From Comamonas resistens (GTDB taxonomy: Bacteria > Pseudomonadota > Gammaproteobacteria > Burkholderiales > Burkholderiaceae_C), in NCBI RefSeq assembly GCF_030064165.1, contig NZ_CP125947.1:682001-746000 (forward strand): a stretch of 64,000 nt of DNA, given 5' to 3'. Shown in pieces: positions 41,885-49,974 of this stretch. The position numbers and the translations under genes were made by a program. The notes under the pieces were generated by a model. The model saw only the letters and a program-made list of their open reading frames with translations, did no database searches and had not been told where the DNA came from. Numbering within the stretch: the stretch's first letter is position 1; the number at the start of each line of letters is the position of its first letter.

Positions 41885-44202
41885 AGATCCCAGCGCAGCG
41901 AGGCCGTATAGGTGCGCTGCGGGTAGGGATGGAAGTTCCAGTACTGGTAGTTGTTGAGATTGTCTATGCCAAAGGCTGCCGATAGCTGCTTGTCGATCTG
42001 GTAGCGGGCGCGCAGGTCGACGGTGAAGTATTTGCTGGCCCCCATATAGGTGCTGGCATTGACATCGCTGTTGTCCAGATTCGAGTACTGGCGGCCGCTG
42101 TAGCGCGCAGCCACCGTCAGTGCCCAGCGGTCCGTGGGCTGATAGGTGGCCCAGGCCGTGGCGCGCCAGCGCGGCACGCGGGGCTGCCACTTGCCCACGC
42201 TGGCGGGGTTGGCGGCATTGGCCACGATCTGGGAGTCGGCCCAGGTCAGGCTGCCGCCCAGGTCCAGTCCGCGAAGCCCTATGGATCGTCCGACGGACTG
42301 CGCCGAGTAAGACAGCTCCAGCCCCGTGGTGCGCACCTTGTCCACGTTCTGCACGGCCGAGGTGGTGCTGCCCGGAATCAGCTGACTGTAGAGCGCGTCG
42401 CGCGTGCTCTCATGAAACAGCGTGGCGCGCAGCAGGCCATTGCCAAGGTCCTGCTCTGCAGAGAGTTCACTGGTCCAGGAGCGCTCGGGTTTCAGATTCG
42501 GGTTGTTGATAAAGGACAGCGCACCGCCCGAGGTCGCGCCATACAGCTCGCCCACAGTGGGAAAGCGCACCGAGCGGCCCAGCGATGCCTTGAGCGTGGT
42601 GTTGCGGGCCAGCTGGTACGCCAGTGCCGCCTTGGGCGAGAAATGCGATTCGCTACGCTTGTCATAGCCGAGCTGGCTGCTGGCCGTGGCGGTGTGGCCG
42701 TCGCTGGCCGTCCAGTCTTCCCAGCGCAGGCCCAGCACGGACTTCCACCTGGAGGAAATCTTCCAGCTGTCCTGCGCCCAGAGGTAGCGCGTCTCGCTGC
42801 GGCCGCCGACCTGGCTGACCAGGGCTTGCGGATTCGCGGGGCCGGATTGCCAGTCGCCCAGCACGCCGTATTTGCGAATGTCTAGCTTGTAGGCATCGCG
42901 GCCCGCGCCAAAGTCCACAATATGCGCGCCCTGCAGGCCGTCGGGCCGCCAGGTGCCCTTGGCGGCGACGGTGTTCCAGCCCGTGCCGTTCTGATCCTGC
43001 AAGGTGCCGGCACCGCCTTGGGCTGCAGCAGGCAGGGCGATGGTGGGTACGCGTTGCTGGTCCTTGCCGTAGTCGTAGAGGCTGGCGCTGAGTTCCCAGT
43101 CAAAAGTCTCGCGTGCGTGGCTTTTGAGAGAGACGCCATGCATGGTGTGGGTCTGGCTGTCCCGGCTCAGGCCAAAGGCCGTGGGCGACACCATATAGCT
43201 CTTGCCATCGATATTGATGGGGCCGCTGTAGACGGTCTGGCCGTCGGGGCCTTTGAGATAGCTCTCGGCCCGGCCTTTGGCGCTGTTCTGCCACCAGCCC
43301 AGCGTGTAACTGGCGCGCAGCGTGGGCGTGATGTCATAGGCCAGCTTGATCTTGGCGTGATCCTGCTGCGTGTGGTACTGGGTGCCTGCACCCAGGATGT
43401 ACCAGGGTTGGTTGGTGGTGTTCAGTCCTGCGATGGCGCCTGTCACTGGCGTGCCCGCGCTGCCTGCCGAGCCGGCCGATTGCAGCACAAAGGGAAAGGT
43501 CAACGGCTGGCTGTGGCTGTCCGTATGGTTGAGGTTGATCCAGAACGACCAGGGACCGCTTCTGCTGCCGATGGAGGCGCTGCTGTTCCAGCTGCTGTAG
43601 TGGCCGCTGCTGCCCAGCACATTGCTGCTGGGTTGGGACGAGTAGCCGGCTGCCACATGGGCTTCGAGCTTGTCGGGCATGCGCGTCACATAGTCCACCA
43701 CGGCACCGGCGGAGTTGCCCGGGTAGGCCGCCGAGAACGGGCCGTACATCACATCGACGCGCTCGATTTCCTCGGGTGTGACAAGGCCCCAGCGCGGCGC
43801 GTAGTTGGTGCCGTTGGCAATGCCATTGCCCAGATAGTTGGACAGCAGAATACCGTCGGCATAGACGACCGAGCGTGCGCTGTTGCCCGTGCCCGAAGCC
43901 CGCGTGGAGAGGATGGCGTGGTTGTAGTCGCCGATATAGCGCTTGCGCACCAACAGGCTGGGCATGTATTTGAGCGCGTCCTCGCTGTCGGTGGCATTGA
44001 TGCGGGTCTCTATCTCCTCGCGCGTGATGCCTTCTATCGTGGTCGGAATCTGCGTGGGCAGCGAGCTGGGCTGGCCGCCGGTAACGGTGACCATGCCCAG
44101 CTCTCTGCTGCGCTCGGGTGCTTCGGAAATGTCCTGCGCGCTTTGCGCCAGGCATGGCCATGCGATGCCACCCGCCATGAGTGGCAATAAAAACTTCTTC
44201 AT
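41881..44202 (-). CDS. TonB-dependent receptor, probably copper-related
   Basis: A 773-residue receptor with signal peptide (MKKFLLPLMAGGIAWPCLAQ). The plug domain shows GMVTVTGGQPSSLPTQ, DALKYMPSLLVRKR, VVYADGILLSNYLG and YGPFSAAYPGNSAGAVVDYV; the barrel ends RTYTASLRWDL. A DUF2946 gene lies 82 bases upstream on the same strand. DUF2946 proteins accompany OprC/NosA-like receptors of copper metabolism, so a copper or copper-chelate role is favoured. The C-terminal residue is Leu rather than Phe, which is less common. Confidence 0.88.
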   Translation of the reverse strand: MKKFLLPLMAGGIAWPCLAQSAQDISEAPERSRELGMVTVTGGQPSSLPTQIPTTIEGITREEIETRINATDSEDALKYMPSLLVRKRYIGDYNHAILSTRASGTGNSARSVVYADGILLSNYLGNGIANGTNYAPRWGLVTPEEIERVDVMYGPFSAAYPGNSAGAVVDYVTRMPDKLEAHVAAGYSSQPSSNVLGSSGHYSSWNSSASIGSRSGPWSFWINLNHTDSHSQPLTFPFVLQSAGSAGSAGTPVTGAIAGLNTTNQPWYILGAGTQYHTQQDHAKIKLAYDITPTLRASYTLGWWQNSAKGRAESYLKGPDGQTVYSGPINIDGKSYMVSPTAFGLSRDSQTHTMHGVSLKSHARETFDWELSASLYDYGKDQQRVPTIALPAAAQGGAGTLQDQNGTGWNTVAAKGTWRPDGLQGAHIVDFGAGRDAYKLDIRKYGVLGDWQSGPANPQALVSQVGGRSETRYLWAQDSWKISSRWKSVLGLRWEDWTASDGHTATASSQLGYDKRSESHFSPKAALAYQLARNTTLKASLGRSVRFPTVGELYGATSGGALSFINNPNLKPERSWTSELSAEQDLGNGLLRATLFHESTRDALYSQLIPGSTTSAVQNVDKVRTTGLELSYSAQSVGRSIGLRGLDLGGSLTWADSQIVANAANPASVGKWQPRVPRWRATAWATYQPTDRWALTVAARYSGRQYSNLDNSDVNASTYMGASKYFTVDLRARYQIDKQLSAAFGIDNLNNYQYWNFHPYPQRTYTASLRWDL

Positions 44203-44284
44203 GCAATGTCCCCGGAGCGCTTTGGCTCCTATGAATCTGATAGCGGCCTGCGCAGATCAGGTCTGCGCCAGAGCCGGAAATGGT

Positions 44285-44680
44285 TCAGATTCCAGCAGGG
44301 GGTGGCCCGCGCGCGGGCAGAGGGTCGGCGGTAATCGACGCGATGCGAGCCCGCTCCACGGGCTGAAGCGCATGCCAAAGAGGTGATGCCGCTGGGGGCG
44401 GCAACTGCAGCGCGGGCGGCGGTGGCGCTGCATGGGGCAGACACATGGGGCAATCAAGATGTCCTGCACCCAGAACGATGTGATCGCTGCTGCCGTCCTC
44501 ACCGATGACGATCAGCTTCACGGCGCCGGTGCTGGTACAGATCAGCTCAAAGCCATGCGGCTGAACCAGCGGCGACGCCACGGCGGCGCCCATGGACAGT
44601 GCAAACCATGCCAGCACGCACCGGCCCAGCAGGCAGGTGGCAATGCGGCGAAACGATTGCAAAGTCATGGCTGGCATCAT
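44285..44680 (-). CDS. DUF2946 protein
   Basis: A 131-residue protein with a hydrophobic N-terminus (CVLAWFALSMGAAVASPL) and a likely metal-binding segment AGHLDCPMCLPHAA. The Cys-Pro-Met-Cys pattern with nearby His suits Cu(I) binding and is the mark of DUF2946. It precedes a TonB receptor gene and is probably in its operon. Confidence 0.82.
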   Translation of the reverse strand: MMPAMTLQSFRRIATCLLGRCVLAWFALSMGAAVASPLVQPHGFELICTSTGAVKLIVIGEDGSSDHIVLGAGHLDCPMCLPHAAPPPPALQLPPPAASPLWHALQPVERARIASITADPLPARGPPPAGI

Positions 44681-44754
44681 AAAGATTCACCGTCATGCCT
44701 GAAACATGCTGCAAACGCTTGCTGCATCTGCGCAACATGCTCTGCTTTCCATAA

Positions 44755-44782
44755 CAAAACCCGGCCTGGGCCGGGTTGAGTT
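44755..44782 (-). terminator. Stem-loop downstream of cphA
   Basis: AACCCGGCC (44758-44766) pairs with GGCCGGGTT (44769-44777) over a two-base loop; the minus strand continues with TTTTGTT. It should end the cphA transcript. Confidence 0.65.
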
Positions 44783-44863
44783 CAAGGGAGCAGAGCCAGT
44801 AAAACTGGCGCACCCCAAGCGAGAGACAGCCAGCAAGCGCCGCCGCGCAGCAAAGGCTGTCGT

Positions 44864-44902
44864 CCCCCTCGTGAGGGGGAAGGCGCAAAGCGCCTCAGGG
44901 GG
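44864..44902. repeat. GC-rich double hairpin repeat next to cphA
   Basis: CCCCCTC/GAGGGGG (44864-44870 and 44873-44879) is followed by AGGCGC/GCGCCT (44881-44886 and 44890-44895) and CAGGGGG. This type of element recurs beside genes in Comamonadaceae, as I recall. It touches the cphA stop. Confidence 0.55.
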
Positions 44903-47473
44903 TTACTGCTGCTCTACATGTTTTCTCAGGTGTTCCAACGCCTCTTCCACCTGATCCACCAGCACCAGGCACAGATCGCCGGGTTGCAGGCGGGCAAGGG
45001 CATGATCGATGGCGAGGAATTCGCCGTGGATTTCGGTGCTGTAGCTGGTGCGGGCAGCGCCTTCCAGGCCCTTGCGCAGCAGACCCAGCACTTCGCCGTC
45101 TTCGCGGCCGCGCTGGCAGGCATCCTGGTAGAGGATCACGTCGTCGAACACCTTGCCCAGGATCTGGGTCTGCTCGACGATGTCCTGGTCGCGGCGGTCG
45201 CCGGCGCCGGAAATCACCACGCTGCGCTTCTTGGCAGGCATGGCTTCTACGGCCTGCACCAGCGCGCGCATGGCGTCGGGGTTGTGGCCGTAGTCGGCAA
45301 TGATGGTCGCGCCCTTGTAATCCATCACGTTGAAACGTGCCGGGGCGTTGTCGCTGTCGTTGAGGAAGCCGGCCAGGCCGCGGCGAATGGTCTGCCAGGG
45401 CAGGCCGGACGCCCAGGCCGCACCGATGGAGGCCATGATGTTCTCCACCTGGAAGGTGATGGTGCCGCCCCGGGTCAGCGGAATCTCGCGCAGCGGGATC
45501 GATTCGCGCCACGAACCTTCTGCCGCCACGATGGAGTCTCCGTCCACATAGACCACGCGGCTGCCCTGGGCGCGGTGCGTGGCCATGACGGGGTGGTGGC
45601 GGTCGGCGGCAAAGAAGATGACCTTGCCGGGGCAGACATGGGCCATGGCGGCGACCAGAGGGTCGGCCGCGTTGAGCACCGCATAGCCGGTGGGAGCCAC
45701 GTTCTGCACGATGACGCGCTTGAGAACGCTGACATCTTCCTTGGTGGTGATGAAGTTCAGACCCAGGTGGTCGCCTTCGCCCACATTGGTGACCACGGCG
45801 ACCTGGCAGCGGTCAAAGCCCAGGCCTTCGCGCAGAATGCCGCCGCGTGCGCATTCGAGCACGGCTGCGTCGGTCTCGGGGTGGGCCAGGGCGTTGCGGG
45901 CGCTCTTGGGGCCCGAGCAGTCGCCGCTGTCGATCTGGCGGCCGTTGACCCACACGCCATCGGTATTGGTCATGGCGGTACGCCAGCCATGCGAGGTGAA
46001 CAGATGGGCGATCACGCGCGTGGTCGTGGTCTTGCCATTGGTGCCGGTGACGGCGACCAGCGGAATGCGGCCATCGTCGCCAGGGGCAAACAGTTCGTCC
46101 ACCATGGGCACGCCCACATTGCGAGGACGGCCGAAGGAGGGCGCCAGATGCATGCGCAGGCCGGGGGCGGCGTTCACTTCCACAATGCCGCCGCTTTGCT
46201 CTTCCAGGGGCTTGAGCATGGTTTCGCACACCACGTCCACGCCGCAGATATGCAGTCCGATAGTCTGTGCGGCTTCAATCGCGCGTGCCGCGATTTCGGG
46301 ATGTACGTCATCGGTCACATCGGTGGCGCTGCCGCCGGTGGACAGATTGGCGTTGTTGCGCAGCACCACGCGCTGGCCCTGGGCGGGCACGGAGTCGGGG
46401 CTCAATCCTTCGGAGGCAATGCGCGCGATGGCGATGTCGTCGAGACGGATCTTGGTCAGTGCCGTACCGTGGCCCGAGCCGCGGCGCGGATCCTGGTTGA
46501 CGATGTTCACCAGCTCGCGGATGGTGTGGGTGCCGTCACCCAGCACTTGCGGGGGCTCGCGGCGGGCGGCAGCAACCAGCTGGCCGCCGACGACCAGCAT
46601 GCGGAAGTCATGGCCGGGCAGAAAGCGCTCGACCAGAATCTCGTCGCCAAATTCGCTGGCCACCTTGTAGGCGGCTTCCAGGCCTTCGCGGGTCGTGATG
46701 TTGACCACCACGCCCTTGCCCTGGTTGCCGTCCTGGGGCTTGACCACCACGGGCAGGCCTACCTCCTGGGCTACGGCCCAGGCGTCTTCCACGTCGGTCA
46801 CGGGGCGGCCCATGGGCACGGGCACGCCGGCGGCATGCAGCAGGCGCTTGGTCAGGTCCTTGTCCTGGGCAATCGATTCGGCCACGGCGCTGGTGGAGTC
46901 CAGCTCGGCGGCCTGGAAGCGGCGCGCACGCGAGCCCCAGCCCAGTTGCACCAGCGAACCGCTGGTCAGGCGGCGAAACGGTATGCCACGGGCCACGGCG
47001 GCGTCAACGATGGCGCCGGTCGAGGGGCCGATGCGGTCGTCCTCGTCGAGTTCGCGCAGCTCGGCAATCGTGGCCTCGGCATCGAAGGGCGTGCCGTTCA
47101 GCGCGGCCTGGATCAAGGCTTCGGCGCGCTCCATGGCCAGCTTGCCCACGGCCTCTTCGGTGTACTCGACCACCACCTGGAAGGTACCGTGCTCCACGGT
47201 CTCATGGGTGCGGCTGAAGGTGACGGGGCAGCCTGCCTGGGCCTGCAGCGACAGGGCGGCGACTTCCAGCACATGGGCCAGTGACAGGCGCTGGTCTGCG
47301 CCATGGGGCTGCAGGGGGCCGATGGTGGGGAAACGCGCGCGCAGCCTGTCTTCGAAGCCGGGCATGGCGGTGTACAGCAGCTCGCTGTCGTCACAGTGCA
47401 CGATGGCCTCAATGGCGGTGCTGCGGGTCCAGAGGTTGGGGCCACGCAGGGCTCTGGTGCGGGTGATCTGCAT
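44903..47473 (-). CDS. cphA: Cyanophycin synthetase CphA
   Basis: An 856-residue ligase that builds cyanophycin, a poly-aspartate backbone with arginine side chains used as nitrogen store. The N-terminal domain starts MQITRTRALRGPNLWTRSTA. The ATP-grasp part (about 200-470) has GLPVVVKPQDGNQGKGVVVN and EVNAAPGLRMHLAP. The Mur-ligase part has an intact P-loop GTNGKTTTTR (Lys481), ECARGGILREGLGF and DYGHNPDAMRALV. Length agrees with CphA1. The second synthetase gene lies 95 bases upstream on the same strand, so they may be one transcript. No cyanophycinase gene is in the window. Confidence 0.95.
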   Translation of the reverse strand: MQITRTRALRGPNLWTRSTAIEAIVHCDDSELLYTAMPGFEDRLRARFPTIGPLQPHGADQRLSLAHVLEVAALSLQAQAGCPVTFSRTHETVEHGTFQVVVEYTEEAVGKLAMERAEALIQAALNGTPFDAEATIAELRELDEDDRIGPSTGAIVDAAVARGIPFRRLTSGSLVQLGWGSRARRFQAAELDSTSAVAESIAQDKDLTKRLLHAAGVPVPMGRPVTDVEDAWAVAQEVGLPVVVKPQDGNQGKGVVVNITTREGLEAAYKVASEFGDEILVERFLPGHDFRMLVVGGQLVAAARREPPQVLGDGTHTIRELVNIVNQDPRRGSGHGTALTKIRLDDIAIARIASEGLSPDSVPAQGQRVVLRNNANLSTGGSATDVTDDVHPEIAARAIEAAQTIGLHICGVDVVCETMLKPLEEQSGGIVEVNAAPGLRMHLAPSFGRPRNVGVPMVDELFAPGDDGRIPLVAVTGTNGKTTTTRVIAHLFTSHGWRTAMTNTDGVWVNGRQIDSGDCSGPKSARNALAHPETDAAVLECARGGILREGLGFDRCQVAVVTNVGEGDHLGLNFITTKEDVSVLKRVIVQNVAPTGYAVLNAADPLVAAMAHVCPGKVIFFAADRHHPVMATHRAQGSRVVYVDGDSIVAAEGSWRESIPLREIPLTRGGTITFQVENIMASIGAAWASGLPWQTIRRGLAGFLNDSDNAPARFNVMDYKGATIIADYGHNPDAMRALVQAVEAMPAKKRSVVISGAGDRRDQDIVEQTQILGKVFDDVILYQDACQRGREDGEVLGLLRKGLEGAARTSYSTEIHGEFLAIDHALARLQPGDLCLVLVDQVEEALEHLRKHVEQQ

Positions 47474-47568
47474 AGTTTTCTTTCAGCTGAATTTCAAGCT
47501 TTTTCTTGGTCTAGAGCTTATCTGGCAAGCGCTAGCAGCTATATCTATTGAAGCGTTCTAGGGCGCAA

Positions 47569-49749
47569 TCAAGCCTGGTACTCAAAGGTTTTGATGCCGG
47601 CGCCGATCAGATCGGGCGTGATGTCCAGCGCCCAGGCCGTGGCAATCGCGGCCAGCAGCGCAGGGGTATCAGGCTTTTTACCGCCGGGCAGCGACAAGGC
47701 ATCGAGTGTGCCCAGCACGCGCTCCTGCGTGCCGGTGGCCAGCACCACGTTGTTGCCCTTGACGAAGACGGCGCGGCCACCTTCATGCTGGGCTTCGGTG
47801 TTGGCGCGGTGGGTGGCCACGGCCTCATTGGCGGCATCCATCGAGTAGAGGATCACTTCGCCGTCGCAGAGCTCGGCCAGGTCGGCCACTTCGGGCAGGT
47901 CGGCGTTCAGCACGCCGGCACCCTCGTCCAGCACCACATCGATCTGGGTGCGCATCACGCGGCGCATCTGGCCTGGCTCCAGCACATCGTGGTCGGCCAG
48001 CTGTTCGTAACCGTCCATATCGGTGACCACGCCCACCAGGCAGCGGTCATAGGCTAGGCCTTCTTCCAGAATGGAGCGGGCCGTGGTCTGAATCACGGCG
48101 GCCTGGGCCAGACGGTTGGTCAGCAGGCGATGGGCGCCTGCCCAGTTGCCGGTATTGGTCTTTTGCGTCTGGCGGTTGGCGATGAACATGCCTTCGCTGC
48201 TGGCCACGCCCGTGAGCTTGCCCGACAGCTGCAGCAGCCAGCCCACGAGGCGGGCGATAAAGGCGTTGTTGCGCGTGCCGACAATGCCTGCGATGGGGAT
48301 TCGGCCAGCGCCGGAACCGTCTTCACGTGGGAAAAGGTGGTCGGCAATCGCCATGCCCACGGGGCGCGGTGCGCCGCTGGTGGGCTTGAGGTGCATCAGC
48401 AGGCCGGGGCCGGCATTGACTTCCAGGATCGCGCCCTGGCCCTGCATGGGCTGGGAAACGTCCTTGAGGATCATGTCCATGCCGGCGATATCGAGGCCCA
48501 CGATTTTTGCAGCCAGCACGGCGTAGTAGGCCACGTCGGGGTGCACGTCGTCCAGGCAGTCGATGGCCATATTGCCGTTGCGCTGCAGCAGCACGGCCTG
48601 ACCCTGGGGGATCACGCTGTCGGGAGTCACATGCTGGCGGTTGAGTTCGAGCTTGACGGCGCCGGCTTCGAGGTTGATCCAGTCCAGCGGATATTCCTGC
48701 TCGGGGCCGCGGCGGGGGTCCTGGTTCAGCACCTCGACCAGCTCGCGCAGCGTGGCCTTGCCGTTGCCGTAGACGGAAACGGTCTCGCCCTTGGTTGCGG
48801 CAACGACCTTGCCGCCCACCACCAGCAGGCGGTGCTCCACGCCGTCGATGAATTTTTCGACGATCACGTCTGAGCCTTCGGGCTCGGCCAACGCAAACGC
48901 GGCCTTGATGTCGGCTTCCTGGGACAGTTCCAGCGTCACGCCACGGGCGTGGTTGCCGTCCGAGGGCTTGACGGTCACGGGAAAGCCGATGTCCTGAGCC
49001 ACTTCCCAGGCCTCTTCGGGGCTGTGCACGATCTGCCCCTCGGGCACGGGCACGCCGCAGGCGGCCAGCAGGCGCTTGGTGAAGTCTTTGTCCTGGGCAA
49101 TCCCTTCGGCAATCGCGCTGGTCTGGTCGGACTCGGCCGTCCAGATGCGGCGCTGTGCGGCGCCATAGCCCAGTTGCACCAGGTTGCCGTCGTTCAGGCG
49201 GATATGGGGGATGCGGCGCTCGGTTGCGGCATCGACGATGCAGCCGGTCGAGGGGCCCAGGTAGCGGTCGTTGATCGCTGTCTTGATGGCGTGAACGGCA
49301 GGCTTGAGATCGAACTTCTCGTCATTGATGGCTGCCATCAGCAGCTTGTGACCCTGCTCCAGCGCCACGCGGGCCACGGCCTCTTCGGGGCAGCGGAACA
49401 CCATGCGGTAGACGCCGCGCTTGGAAATTTCACGCGTCTGGCCGAATTCGGCAGGCATGCCGGCCAGGTTCAGCAATTCGATGATCACATGCTCCAGCAC
49501 ATGGCCCATCCAGGTGCCGCCTTCCAGGCGCTGAATGAAGCCACCGCGTTCGCCCACGCCGCAGGTGTGCTCGATCAGGTCGGGCAGCCAGGCGGTCAGA
49601 CGTTCGTTGAGGCCGGGAATCTTGTTGGACGGAAAGTCTTCCAGCTCTCCCAGATCCAGCCAGACTTCCAGTACCGGGCGGTAGGTCCAGACACTGGGGC
49701 CACGCAGGAAAGTAGTGCGCAAGAGTTGGATGTCGTTGAGTTTCGCCAT
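47569..49749 (-). CDS. Second cyanophycin synthetase (CphA'-type) with broken Mur P-loop
   Basis: ATG 49749 aligns with the CphA start; it gives 726 residues (MAKLNDIQLLRTTFLRGPSV). The ATP-grasp part is intact (GFPVTVKPSDGNHARGVTLE, EVNAGPGLLMHLKP). Where CphA has GTNGKTTT, this protein has GTRNNAF (from Gly491), so the Mur-ligase P-loop lacks its lysine, and the C-terminus is shorter. Cyanobacterial CphA2 also lost one site and uses beta-Asp-Arg dipeptides; whether this protein does the same or serves as a partner of CphA is unknown. A longer upstream start (49815) lacks support. Confidence 0.9.
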   Translation of the reverse strand: MAKLNDIQLLRTTFLRGPSVWTYRPVLEVWLDLGELEDFPSNKIPGLNERLTAWLPDLIEHTCGVGERGGFIQRLEGGTWMGHVLEHVIIELLNLAGMPAEFGQTREISKRGVYRMVFRCPEEAVARVALEQGHKLLMAAINDEKFDLKPAVHAIKTAINDRYLGPSTGCIVDAATERRIPHIRLNDGNLVQLGYGAAQRRIWTAESDQTSAIAEGIAQDKDFTKRLLAACGVPVPEGQIVHSPEEAWEVAQDIGFPVTVKPSDGNHARGVTLELSQEADIKAAFALAEPEGSDVIVEKFIDGVEHRLLVVGGKVVAATKGETVSVYGNGKATLRELVEVLNQDPRRGPEQEYPLDWINLEAGAVKLELNRQHVTPDSVIPQGQAVLLQRNGNMAIDCLDDVHPDVAYYAVLAAKIVGLDIAGMDMILKDVSQPMQGQGAILEVNAGPGLLMHLKPTSGAPRPVGMAIADHLFPREDGSGAGRIPIAGIVGTRNNAFIARLVGWLLQLSGKLTGVASSEGMFIANRQTQKTNTGNWAGAHRLLTNRLAQAAVIQTTARSILEEGLAYDRCLVGVVTDMDGYEQLADHDVLEPGQMRRVMRTQIDVVLDEGAGVLNADLPEVADLAELCDGEVILYSMDAANEAVATHRANTEAQHEGGRAVFVKGNNVVLATGTQERVLGTLDALSLPGGKKPDTPALLAAIATAWALDITPDLIGAGIKTFEYQA

Positions 49750-49974
49750 GTCAGTCAGCGGATAGATGGGGGGAGAACAGGATTTTTTAGAATCCTGCCC
49801 AAGATGGATTGGCATTGTGCGCTCAGAATTTGCATTCCGGAGCGTGTCAGCCTAAACGCAGGTTCGCGCGTTAACCAGGATGTATCGAGCGTCACGCACA
49901 GCCACATTCACCATGTCGATGCGGTTGCCCGCATGACTCTTGGAGCCGTCATCGGCGGAGAAAAATAACTCAAC

